Part shown: piece by piece, positions 1 to 6,395 of the stretch
How positions within the stretch are numbered: the stretch's first letter is position 1
How the letters are laid out: every line of letters starts with the position of its first letter
DNA from: JAUSIK01 sp964362915
GTDB taxonomy: Archaea > Nanobdellota > Nanobdellia > Pacearchaeales > GW2011-AR1
DNA length: 37,201 bases
Direction: 5' to 3'
Assembly: GCA_964362915.1 (NCBI GenBank)
Contig: CAYIGH010000007.1
Location: forward strand, 1-37,201
The notes under the pieces: generated by a model
What the model was told of the DNA's origin: nothing
The model's input: the letters and a program-made list of their open reading frames with translations, nothing else
The model's database searches: none
Made by a program: the position numbers and the translations under genes

Positions 1-84
1 AATATGAGAAAGAGCAACTTAGATTACCGAGAGGAAGTTAAATCAGGACAATACATGATTGTTGGAAATCTTTATAAGCTGTGA
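1..84 (+). CDS. Possible 3' end of an upstream gene (partial)
   Basis: The first 84 bases are open in frame 1 and end in TGA, giving about 27 residues including YREEVKSGQYMIVGNLYKL. The segment could be the tail of a gene that begins before the window, or a chance open frame. No family can be named from so little sequence. It is followed by about 70 AT-rich bases that carry the likely promoter of the tRNA gene. Confidence 0.2.
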   Translation, partial: NMRKSNLDYREEVKSGQYMIVGNLYKL

Positions 85-152
85 TTTTGTTCAAAAATAG
101 TTTTTTCTCTGAAAGAGATAGATTTTTAATGGACAATAATTAGATATTTTTA

Positions 153-223
153 GGGTGCGTAGTTAAATGGTATAATGTCTGCCTCCAGAGCAGAAGTCGG
201 GGGTTCAATTCCCTCCGTGCCCA
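153..223 (+). tRNA. tRNA-Trp (anticodon CCA)
   Basis: A 71-base cloverleaf is visible. The acceptor arms GGGTGCG and CGTGCCC pair with two G-U wobbles, the anticodon stem TCTGC/GCAGA closes the loop CTCCAGA, and the T-arm is GGGGG-TTCAATT-CCCTC. The anticodon at 185-187 is CCA, reading UGG. The discriminator base is A and no 3' CCA is encoded, so CCA must be added after transcription. No intron is present, although many archaeal tRNA-Trp genes have one. The gene ends one base before the stop codon of the convergent PIN gene. Confidence 0.9.
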
Positions 224-224
224 T

Positions 225-899
225 TTATAATTTCTTCAATTCCTCAATTTCTTCAAAAGAGACAGCAGAGCCCTTATATTTAGTTGCATAAAGTGCGGCT
301 TCCAATACTTTTTTGCCTTCTAAATTTAATAAGCCTTTTTTATAAGCTACATAAACTAATTCTGTAGACCTTATAAATCTAAATTCTAAAAATTCATCTA
401 GATTTGATAATTGTGCTTTTACACTTGCATGCAATTTTTCTTCTATAAGTTTCTTAAGATTCTCTGGTTTTTCTGCCAAAATTCTCGTTGTGCGTTCGTC
501 TATTGCTATTATATTTTCTATATCTCTTTTTCTTAATTCATTACTCAAAGCCAAGCATGAAGTTTCGCCTTCACTTAGAATATTTACCCATGTTCCTCTT
601 GAAAAAATACAATGGTTTGCTATATCCATTAGTCTAATGGTTTCTTTTTTTATTTTCTCATTGTCTATATTTAAAGAACCAGGCATTTCAAAAACAGCCC
701 TGTCAATTAATGCTTGAACTCTCAGAGCCCCTAATTCAAATCTAGGAATATTTATAGGTCTGTCAATTACTTCTTTCTTAACAGCCTCTGTAATCAAAAA
801 CTTCCCATTGAACGAGCTCTTTAATTTTTCTAAAACATCCAGCATTCCATTCATCGAAAAATTTATTATGGGGCCGGCATCAAAAATCAATGCTTTCAT
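225..899 (-). CDS. PIN-domain nuclease-like protein
   Basis: This 224-residue protein has the layout of a PIN-fold ribonuclease. The first strand is MKALIFDAGPII with Asp7, followed by Glu43 in KKEV, the motif SEGETSCLAL with Glu110/Glu112 in the middle, and IIAIDERTTR with Asp134. These would be the metal-binding acidic residues. PIN proteins cleave RNA in toxin-antitoxin modules or in RNA processing. About 80 further residues at the C-terminus, mostly helical and charged, have no obvious match. The start codon lies inside the upstream HTH gene through an ATGA overlap, so the two are translationally coupled. Whether it acts as a toxin or a processing enzyme cannot be told from sequence. The PIN assignment rests on motif order only. 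Confidence 0.68.
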   Translation of the reverse strand: MKALIFDAGPIINFSMNGMLDVLEKLKSSFNGKFLITEAVKKEVIDRPINIPRFELGALRVQALIDRAVFEMPGSLNIDNEKIKKETIRLMDIANHCIFSRGTWVNILSEGETSCLALSNELRKRDIENIIAIDERTTRILAEKPENLKKLIEEKLHASVKAQLSNLDEFLEFRFIRSTELVYVAYKKGLLNLEGKKVLEAALYATKYKGSAVSFEEIEELKKL

Positions 900-1462
900 T
901 TGAAAAACTCCAGAGCGATTTGCGCTCTTTTTTTCTCATTTAGTGTTTTATTATAATTAATGTCTGCTATTCTTGTCTGGCCAGTATACTCTGCCAGCTC
1001 CCATTCTGTTATGCCTAATAATTTAGCTGTTTGTCCCATAGAAATGCCATGCTTGTATATATGCGAGGCTTTATTTATGCAAGCATTTCTTATTATCTCT
1101 CTTGTATATTGCTTAAGACTGGGAGATAAAGACTCAATTTGAGACCTTGCTTTTAGTATATAGTCTCTGTAAACATCTTGATTTTTTTGCCCTAATGATT
1201 TTATCGCTAGATCTGCTAAAGAATTTAATTTCCTGACAAAATTATTCCAGTTTTTTATTTTTAAACTGCTTCTTCTTTCAATTAACTTTCCTAATGAATA
1301 AATTATTATAGTTAATGTTATGCTCTCTATATCCTGAACGCATGCAGCAGAATGTATTTTTTGATTTGATAATTCTAAAAGCTTGAATGAGTTATCACTT
1401 CCTAAAGCTTTTTTTGCTTCTTTTAAGATAGAAATTGTATGTTGAACTTCTTTTTCTTCCAT
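896..1462 (-). CDS. HTH protein coupled to PIN nuclease
   Basis: This 188-residue protein is largely helical. Near the C-terminus the segment YKHGISMGQTAKLLGITEW reads as a helix-turn-helix: a first helix, a GIT turn and the recognition helix WELAEYTGQTRI. The N-terminal 130 residues are charged and helical and may dimerise or contact the nuclease. Its stop codon overlaps the PIN start (ATGA), the arrangement typical of coupled antitoxin-toxin or regulator-effector pairs. A TATA box at 1484-1492 lies 22-30 bases before the ATG, so the pair can be transcribed on its own as a leaderless mRNA. I infer an antitoxin-like or DNA-binding partner. No named family is recognised with certainty. Confidence 0.6.
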   Translation of the reverse strand: MEEKEVQHTISILKEAKKALGSDNSFKLLELSNQKIHSAACVQDIESITLTIIIYSLGKLIERRSSLKIKNWNNFVRKLNSLADLAIKSLGQKNQDVYRDYILKARSQIESLSPSLKQYTREIIRNACINKASHIYKHGISMGQTAKLLGITEWELAEYTGQTRIADINYNKTLNEKKRAQIALEFFK

Positions 1463-1483
1463 ATTCTTTTTTAGTTTTAGTGG

Positions 1484-1492
1484 TATATAAAT
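1484..1492 (-). promoter_or_regulatory. TATA box of the HTH-PIN pair
   Basis: On the minus strand the sequence ATTTATATA lies 22-30 bases before the ATG at 1462, the spacing expected for a leaderless archaeal transcript. It touches the 3' end of the winged-helix gene, so HTH-PIN has its own promoter besides possible read-through from upstream. Confidence 0.5.
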
Positions 1493-1947
1493 TATTTATT
1501 ATCTGAATTTAATCTAGCCAAATATTCCTTGATTCTTTCTATAGTCTGCGGAATTAGGAATCTCTCTATTTTTGATTCAAAAATCTCAGATAAAGGAGCA
1601 AATTCTGATATTCTATATTGATTTTCTTTTTTATCCACAAGCATAGAATCTCTCAATCTTTTTAATTGTCTCCTTATATTGCTTTCAGCCAAGCCCTTAA
1701 CCTCCAATGATTTGTCTTTTCTTAGGGCCTCCGCTTTATCTCGGATTATAAAAGAAGAAAGCCATTCTTTATTTTTTCTTGCTTCTTCCAAAATAAGCAC
1801 AATATCAACAATTATATCTCTGGAATCTCCTGGCTGTAAAAGTCCGAGACTCAAGCAAACTTTTCTAATTAATTCTCTTTGAGAAGAGTCATATGGCCTT
1901 TCATATTTCCTTAAGGTAATTTCCCCAAGTGGAACTTCTCTAACCAT
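1492..1947 (-). CDS. Winged-helix-like regulatory protein
   Basis: This 151-residue soluble protein has a central helical segment followed by SNIRRQLKRLRDSMLVDKKENQYRIS (read in two parts: SNIRRQLKRLRDS, then MLVDKKENQYRIS). The pattern looks like a recognition helix plus a beta wing, as in winged-helix regulators. The C-terminal helix is charged. It heads a minus-strand cluster with the HTH and PIN genes, 29 bases upstream of the HTH start. Its own start is 23-29 bases from the TATA element shared with the divergent CARF-like gene. I infer a transcription regulator of this cassette, possibly autoregulated. No specific family is recognised and the domain call rests on secondary-structure pattern. 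Confidence 0.5.
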   Translation of the reverse strand: MVREVPLGEITLRKYERPYDSSQRELIRKVCLSLGLLQPGDSRDIIVDIVLILEEARKNKEWLSSFIIRDKAEALRKDKSLEVKGLAESNIRRQLKRLRDSMLVDKKENQYRISEFAPLSEIFESKIERFLIPQTIERIKEYLARLNSDNK

Positions 1948-1969
1948 AAAAAAATAAGAACAATAATCA

Positions 1970-1977
1970 TTATAAAG
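1970..1977. promoter_or_regulatory. Shared bidirectional TATA element
   Basis: TTATAAAG on the plus strand reads CTTTATAA on the minus strand. It sits 21-28 bases before the plus-strand ATG at 1998 and 23-30 bases before the minus-strand ATG at 1947. It is the only TATA-like sequence in the 50-base divergent gap, so both genes appear to use it, one in each direction. Use in one direction may limit use in the other. Confidence 0.5.
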
Positions 1978-1997
1978 CTAATGTTTCTTTTGCCTGA

Positions 1998-2354
1998 ATG
2001 AATTTGATTTGTTTTCAAGGTCATGATAAAGAAAACTGGGCCCAATTAAATGCGTTAATAAAAAGAGGAACTTGGGATAAAATTCTAATAGTAAAAAATA
2101 AAGAAACTGAATCTTTCACAGAATCAGAAAATTGCATTGTTTTAGAAATAAATTCAAATTCCCCAATATTAGAATTAAAAGATGAAATAATGCAAAAGCT
2201 AAAAGCGGCGATAGGCAGAGATTTTGAAGTTGCATTGTCAATAGCTTCGGGAAATGGCAAGGAGCACATGGCTTTAATTTCAGCCCTTTTATCCATCCCA
2301 ATGGGAATAAGGTTTATTGCTTATACGAAGAACGGAATTGAGTTTATTAATTAA
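1998..2354 (+). CDS. Small CARF-like Rossmann protein
   Basis: This 118-residue protein begins with a strand, MNLICFQGHD, then a helix and a second strand WDKILIVKNKE. Later it has EVALSIASGNGKEHMALI followed by SALLSIPMGIRFIAY. The strand-loop-helix with SGNGKEH at residues 84-90 resembles the ligand loop of CARF domains (often GGTK), which bind cyclic oligoadenylates in CRISPR-associated regulators. No effector domain is fused, so it would be a stand-alone sensor. It diverges from the winged-helix/HTH/PIN genes and shares their TATA box, which could link sensing to nuclease control. The CARF relation is inference from pattern. It could be another Rossmann-like small protein. Confidence 0.45.
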   Translation: MNLICFQGHDKENWAQLNALIKRGTWDKILIVKNKETESFTESENCIVLEINSNSPILELKDEIMQKLKAAIGRDFEVALSIASGNGKEHMALISALLSIPMGIRFIAYTKNGIEFIN

Positions 2355-2392
2355 ACTTAAAAATAAATTTATCTTCCAATTCTTCCATTTTC

Positions 2393-2814
2393 TCAACTCT
2401 TTTCTAGAGACTTATGCTTTGCAATTAAATCTGAAGAAGATTGTATCTTATCACCTAATCCATGTATAATCTCAATCCCTAGTTTATTGCAGATCTCTGC
2501 CTCTGGAATTTCATGACTAAATCTATCCCCGCCTTTAGCGAAAATATGCGGCTTTACTGCTTCCAAAGATTTGCAGACAGTTTTGTCTTCATCTATGCTC
2601 GGAAAAACCTCATCAACAAATTTTAATGCTTTAACAATTTCCATCCTTTCTTTGAATGGCATAAATTCAAATCCCTTTTTTAAGTGGGCTTGTTTATCAT
2701 TATTTACAATTACTATTAGTTTATCTCCAAGTTCTTTAGCTTTCATTAAATATTCTACATGGCCCACATGAAGAGTGGGTCAAAGTAGCCACTAGTGGCA
2801 ACTACTTTAACCAT
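2393..2814 (-). pseudogene. Frameshifted cytidylyltransferase-family protein
   Basis: The family's first strand and loop, MVKVVATSGYFDPL, starts at the ATG at 2814 behind a Shine-Dalgarno-like GGAGGTG. The rest, HVGHVEYLMKAKELGDKL to the end at 2393, is in another frame. Two extra bases (TT at 2771-2772, best explained as a CT duplication) split the catalytic HxGH motif. As written, translation from 2814 stops after about 19 residues. The downstream frame is intact for 124 codons and keeps FAKGGDR and a HGLGDKIQSSSDLI tail, as in RfaE/TagD-like nucleotidyltransferases that join a nucleotide to a sugar or polyol phosphate. It may be a recent mutation, an assembly error or recoding. It is the last gene of the eL40-protease operon. 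Confidence 0.7.
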
Positions 2815-3002
2815 AACGTGCTCACCTCCTCATCCTTTTTTCTCGCGTTGCAACTTATGCACAACGGTTGGATGTTCTGAATATAATCTATTCCTTTTTT
2901 TGAAATAGGAACAATATGATCTTTCGTAAGTTTTCTTTCTTCAAATCTAACCATCAAAGATATAAGATTAACGAATATAAATAATTTTCGGATAGCCCTC
3001 AT
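2802..3002 (-). CDS. HNH-endonuclease-like fragment
   Basis: This 66-residue protein contains KLTKDHIVPISKKG and then NIQPLCISCNARKKDE, the His-Asn core and second CxxC of an HNH nuclease. The usual first CxxC zinc pair just before it is replaced by MVRFEERK, so the zinc site has lost two ligands. The N-terminal 25 residues are hydrophobic and unlike the family. It may be a decayed remnant or a metal-site variant. It lies 10 bases after the site-2 protease gene and overlaps the start of the nucleotidyltransferase gene, whose ribosome site GGAGGTG lies within its last codons. Confidence 0.55.
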   Translation of the reverse strand: MRAIRKLFIFVNLISLMVRFEERKLTKDHIVPISKKGIDYIQNIQPLCISCNARKKDEEVSTLWLK

Positions 3003-3012
3003 TTATTTTTAT

Positions 3013-4428
3013 CTAAATAAAAATAAACAGCCACCTTACCATTAGTGCCGCAAGGATGAATAAGAATAAATATGTTGAAAACTTAAATGCCTTTTCTCCA
3101 ATTTTTTTGCTGCCTGTAATTCCCCAAATTGTTAGATAGAAAAATCTCCCACCGTCAAAAATTCCCAAAGGAAGCATATTAACCAGAGCTACGCTAATGC
3201 TAATAAGCACTGCCCACCAAAGCAAATGATAAATAAAGAATCCTATGTCTCCCAAAGAAGACTCGTAATAAACAAAAGGGTCTTTTATTTCAGTAATAAA
3301 TCTATAAACCCATCCTAAAAGTCCCCTCGTCTGCGGAGGAATAATACCAATACCTAAAAATGCTCTTCCGTCAATTTCAGAAAGCTTAATTTTATAATCT
3401 TTTATTTCTTTATTTGGCTGTAATGTTCTTATTTCAATACTATCTCCTGGAGATTTTTTGTTCAGTATTTCTCTTAATTGGTCAAAACTAGTTGTTTTTA
3501 CATTGTCAACTTCTATTATCACGCCCGTAAGTTTTTCCCTGAAAGCAGGAGAATCAAGAAAGACTGCGATATCATTTACATTTTTTTCGATAGAAATGAT
3601 TAATTGTTTTGGAGAAACAAAATAAATCTGTTTATTGACTTGTATAGGAATAAATGACTCATTCATATCAACTATATTAGGAATTTCTTTTATAGAGCTG
3701 ACGACCTTGCCGTCAATTAATTCAATACCGGAAACTGGAACAGCGGTTGTTGCATAAGAACTAAATATAACTCCTGCAGGAGTAAATGCAGACACAAAGA
3801 AAAGCCAGAATAAAATACCGAATATTAATGTAAAGATTATATTCGCAAATGTGCCTGCTGCAAGGACAGCTAATTGAGGGAATTTAGCTGCTTTTTCCAT
3901 ATCTTTCTCATCTTGCTCCACAAAAGCAGCTAAAAAAGGCCCAAGAAAACCGAATCCTGTGGAATGAATTCTAATTTTGTTCAATCTTGCAAAGATACCA
4001 TGTGCAAATTCGTGGGGAATCGCTATTATAGCTATAATTATTATCCAATAAGTAAAATAAAAAGGAGGCAGGAAATCTAGATTAAATATTTCAGGCAGAT
4101 ACGGAATAAGCGGAACTATAACAGGCACTTTTAGAACTTGAGCAGCAATAGGAGAGGTTATATAAAAATATGAAAACCTAATCAATATATAAGTCATAGC
4201 AATCATTAAAATATATCCTGAGATAATAACAATATATTGCGAATAATATAATGTTCTCGGGAATTTTCTACTTGTCCATTCAATGAATCTTATCCCGACT
4301 TTTGTTCTATAAAGATATAGAAGTCCCTGCCTTTGTAGATTATGCTTTCTTTTATACAAAAAAACAACAGTTACAAAAGTGAATAGAGCCAACAAAGCAA
4401 GGTCATATATAACGAATTTCGATACCAT
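3013..4428 (-). CDS. Site-2 protease-like membrane metalloprotease with PDZ
   Basis: This 471-residue polytopic protein is an M50-family intramembrane zinc protease. The zinc motif HEFAH is at residues 139-143, GTFAN at 192-196, and the third ligand motif NMLPLGIFDGG at 417-427 with Asp425. Membrane segments cover roughly 8-26, 64-90, 125-138, 190-215, 395-420 and 450-470. A PDZ-like segment around residues 300-360 (VDNVKTTSFDQLREIL) lies between the active-site helices. Such proteases cut transmembrane anchors or regulators within the membrane. Only 5 bases separate it from the eL40 stop codon, so it is co-transcribed with a ribosomal protein. The substrate is unknown. Confidence 0.88.
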   Translation of the reverse strand: MVSKFVIYDLALLALFTFVTVVFLYKRKHNLQRQGLLYLYRTKVGIRFIEWTSRKFPRTLYYSQYIVIISGYILMIAMTYILIRFSYFYITSPIAAQVLKVPVIVPLIPYLPEIFNLDFLPPFYFTYWIIIIAIIAIPHEFAHGIFARLNKIRIHSTGFGFLGPFLAAFVEQDEKDMEKAAKFPQLAVLAAGTFANIIFTLIFGILFWLFFVSAFTPAGVIFSSYATTAVPVSGIELIDGKVVSSIKEIPNIVDMNESFIPIQVNKQIYFVSPKQLIISIEKNVNDIAVFLDSPAFREKLTGVIIEVDNVKTTSFDQLREILNKKSPGDSIEIRTLQPNKEIKDYKIKLSEIDGRAFLGIGIIPPQTRGLLGWVYRFITEIKDPFVYYESSLGDIGFFIYHLLWWAVLISISVALVNMLPLGIFDGGRFFYLTIWGITGSKKIGEKAFKFSTYLFLFILAALMVRWLFIFI

Positions 4429-4433
4429 CTCTT

Positions 4434-4598
4434 TTATTTTTTCCTTATCTGCCTAAAGGATTTTCCCCCGCATCCAGGGCATTTTACCTTCCTTAGCATG
4501 ATTCTAACCATTTGCGTCCTGACTTTCCTGCTGCAATCCTTGCAAACAAATACATTTTGAAAAAGTCTTTTTTGTGCTATTGGTATTTTTGTGGCCAT
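4434..4598 (-). CDS. rpl40e: Ribosomal protein eL40
   Basis: A 54-residue basic protein is encoded here: MATKIPIAQKRLF, then VCKDCSRKVR, then KCPGCGGKSFRQIRKK. The two CxxC pairs (CKDC and CPGC) form the zinc ribbon of eL40 in the large ribosomal subunit, and FQNVFVCK matches the archaeal form. It is the first gene of a tight minus-strand operon and its stop is 5 bases from the site-2 protease start. Archaeal eL40 is free-standing rather than fused to ubiquitin as in eukaryotes, as seen here. Confidence 0.85.
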   Translation of the reverse strand: MATKIPIAQKRLFQNVFVCKDCSRKVRTQMVRIMLRKVKCPGCGGKSFRQIRKK

Positions 4599-4689
4599 TT
4601 TATCTGTTCTCTTCTAATATATACTTCCCGTAAGAATAATCTAGATTCCTACTAATTGATCCCATGTTATTGTTTATCTTTCTTATCAT

Positions 4690-5079
4690 CTATAAAATCC
4701 TCATTATGACTTTTTTACCTTCTATATCCCAATATTCTACCTGTTTTTCAGGGGCAAGTGAACCTTTAAGCTCTTCCATGAAAACCAAGTCTATTGTTTC
4801 GTAACTTTCAAGATCCATTACAGAAGCTATTTTTTCAGAAACGCTTAATACCTGTGCCCTATGCTTTTCTACAAGAGGCACTTCAAATCTTTCTCCTCCA
4901 TTAACAGCAATTACTTTTTTCTTCTCGTTAAATATACCTACTGCTTCTATTCTGCACTTACTGGCTCCATGCTTTCCAGTCTTGCTAATATCATTGGACT
5001 TTACAGTATATGGTTCTCCCTCAATTAATATAGTTGTCCCGGCTTTAGCCTGTGTAGCATCAATTAATTTTAAAACCAT
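4690..5079 (-). CDS. eif5A: Translation factor aIF5A
   Basis: This 129-residue protein is archaeal IF5A. The hypusine loop SKTGKHGASK is complete, with the modified Lys at residue 36. The N-terminal SH3-like barrel ends near residue 70, and a second barrel (residues about 72-129) is OB-like, giving full family length. IF5A relieves ribosome stalling and helps peptide-bond formation, and it requires deoxyhypusine synthase, which is not in this window. A TATA box lies at 5098-5106 on the minus strand inside a long inverted repeat, close enough to the ATG for a nearly leaderless mRNA. The gene precedes the eL40 operon by about 90 bases. Confidence 0.95.
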   Translation of the reverse strand: MVLKLIDATQAKAGTTILIEGEPYTVKSNDISKTGKHGASKCRIEAVGIFNEKKKVIAVNGGERFEVPLVEKHRAQVLSVSEKIASVMDLESYETIDLVFMEELKGSLAPEKQVEYWDIEGKKVIMRIL

Positions 5080-5102
5080 ATTTCTCTATGATTAAAAACG
5101 TT

Positions 5103-5132
5103 TATAAAACTTACTAATTAGCAAGTTTTATA
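5103..5132. promoter_or_regulatory. 30-base dyad over the aIF5A promoter
   Basis: TATAAAACTT at 5103-5112 and AAGTTTTATA at 5123-5132 form perfect 10-base arms. The spacer between them contains the inner palindrome CTAATTAG. The arm nearest the gene overlaps the TATA box that serves aIF5A. It could be an operator for a dimeric repressor, a bidirectional promoter, or a hairpin that ends transcription from the gene on its other side. Confidence 0.45.
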
Positions 5133-5168
5133 GATCTAAAAAATAATGCTTTTAAAAAGTCCATATAC

Positions 5169-5492
5169 TTAGTCAAGAAGTTTCCATTTATTCTCTAATT
5201 TTATACTCTTAGTTTTTACTTCTTTTCTCTTTTTTTCAATCAAGTCTATTCCATTTTGTTCTAAGGCATAATCTACCCTACCATTATACTTTTCATCAAA
5301 ATGTCTTTCTTCAATTAATTTCTTTTCTTCCATTTCACGAAGTAGTTGTTTTAGTTTTTGAATAGAGGACTTTTCATCTTCGGAATAGCCTTGAATTTTA
5401 TTTAATTTGAGAAACTCTCTTATTTGTAAAAAAGTTTGAGCTGTTCCCTGTAATAAATACAATATTCCTTCAATAATTTCTTCCTTTTCCAT
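5169..5492 (-). CDS. Small winged-helix-like protein
   Basis: This 107-residue protein starts MEKEEIIEGILYLLQGTAQT and continues with helices and LLREMEEKKLIEERHFDEKYNGRVDYAL. That order fits a winged helix in which RVDYALEQNGIDLIEKKRKE resembles the wing and last helix of PadR- or ArsR-like regulators. The tail is strongly basic. A TATA-like ACTTTATTAA lies about 20-30 bases before the start. It faces the FKBP gene divergently, 140 bases away. No target can be named. Confidence 0.45.
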   Translation of the reverse strand: MEKEEIIEGILYLLQGTAQTFLQIREFLKLNKIQGYSEDEKSSIQKLKQLLREMEEKKLIEERHFDEKYNGRVDYALEQNGIDLIEKKRKEVKTKSIKLENKWKLLD

Positions 5493-5631
5493 AAGTTACT
5501 AAACAATTCAATACTTTATTAATCTTTAGTGGTCTTTCTTTAGGTTCTCATTTTTCAGGTGACTTTAACTTTACAGCCAATTAATTAAATTTTTTAGAAG
5601 AATTTTTAAACTATCTTTTTATCTCTCTATT

Positions 5632-6336
5632 ATGGCAGAAAAAATAAACAAAAATGATTTATCAGTCATTTCTAAAAACATTGTACAAAGAAATGACTTT
5701 ATAGAAATAAAATACACTGGCTATGCGAATGGAGAAATATTTGATTCTAATATAGAGGAGGACATAAAGAAATTAAATCCTAATTTTGAGCCGCAAAAAA
5801 CAATAATTGCCATAGGGCATGAAATGGTTGTAAAGGGTTTAGATAATGCACTCGTGGGAAAGGAAGTTGGAAAAACTTACGAAGTAAAATTATCACCCAA
5901 AGAAAGCTTTGGTGAAAGAAAACGCGAATTAATCAAGACAATTCCATTAAAAGCATTCAAAGAGAAAAATGTTGCCCCCTATCCTGGTTTGGTTTTAACG
6001 CTTGATAATATAATAGTAAAAATAATTGCAGTATCAGGGGGGCGTGTAATTGCAGATTTTAATAATCCTTTATCAGGTAAAGAAATTGTATATAAGTTTA
6101 CAATAGTAAGAAAAGTAACAGATGAAAAAGAGAAAATAGAGGCACTTTTTTTAGTGTTCTTTAAATTCATTCCAGAATATGAGATAAAAGACAAAATAAT
6201 GGTAAAGGGTCCCAAAGCAATGGAAATACTTGCGGTTTATAATAATAAATTCAAAGAATTTTTAGGTAAGGAACTTGTTTTTGAAGAGAAGAAGCAGGAG
6301 GAAAAAGAAAATGAAAGTAAACAATCTATTAATTAA
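5632..6336 (+). CDS. FKBP/SlyD-type peptidyl-prolyl isomerase
   Basis: This 234-residue protein opens its FKBP domain at about residue 19 with VQRNDFIEIKYTGYANGEIFDSN. It continues with IIAIGHEMVVKGLDNALVGK and VKLSPKESFGERKRELIKTI, the SlyD-like layout in which a chaperone insert-in-flap (to about residue 145) interrupts the isomerase. It would catalyse proline isomerisation and assist folding in the cytoplasm, since no signal peptide is visible. The C-terminal 80 residues extend beyond the typical 150-160-residue archaeal short form and end in an acidic EKKQEEKENESK tail. It precedes ftsZ by 60 bases, with the ftsZ TATA box between them. Confidence 0.88.
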   Translation: MAEKINKNDLSVISKNIVQRNDFIEIKYTGYANGEIFDSNIEEDIKKLNPNFEPQKTIIAIGHEMVVKGLDNALVGKEVGKTYEVKLSPKESFGERKRELIKTIPLKAFKEKNVAPYPGLVLTLDNIIVKIIAVSGGRVIADFNNPLSGKEIVYKFTIVRKVTDEKEKIEALFLVFFKFIPEYEIKDKIMVKGPKAMEILAVYNNKFKEFLGKELVFEEKKQEEKENESKQSIN

Positions 6337-6367
6337 AAGATATTACTATCAAGCAACATAACAATAC

Positions 6368-6376
6368 TTATAAATA
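6368..6376 (+). promoter_or_regulatory. TATA box of ftsZ
   Basis: TTATAAATA lies 20-28 bases before the ftsZ ATG at 6396, the spacing expected for a leaderless archaeal mRNA. No Shine-Dalgarno sequence precedes the ATG. Confidence 0.5.
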
Positions 6377-6395
6377 ACCTTCTCATAAAATTTAT

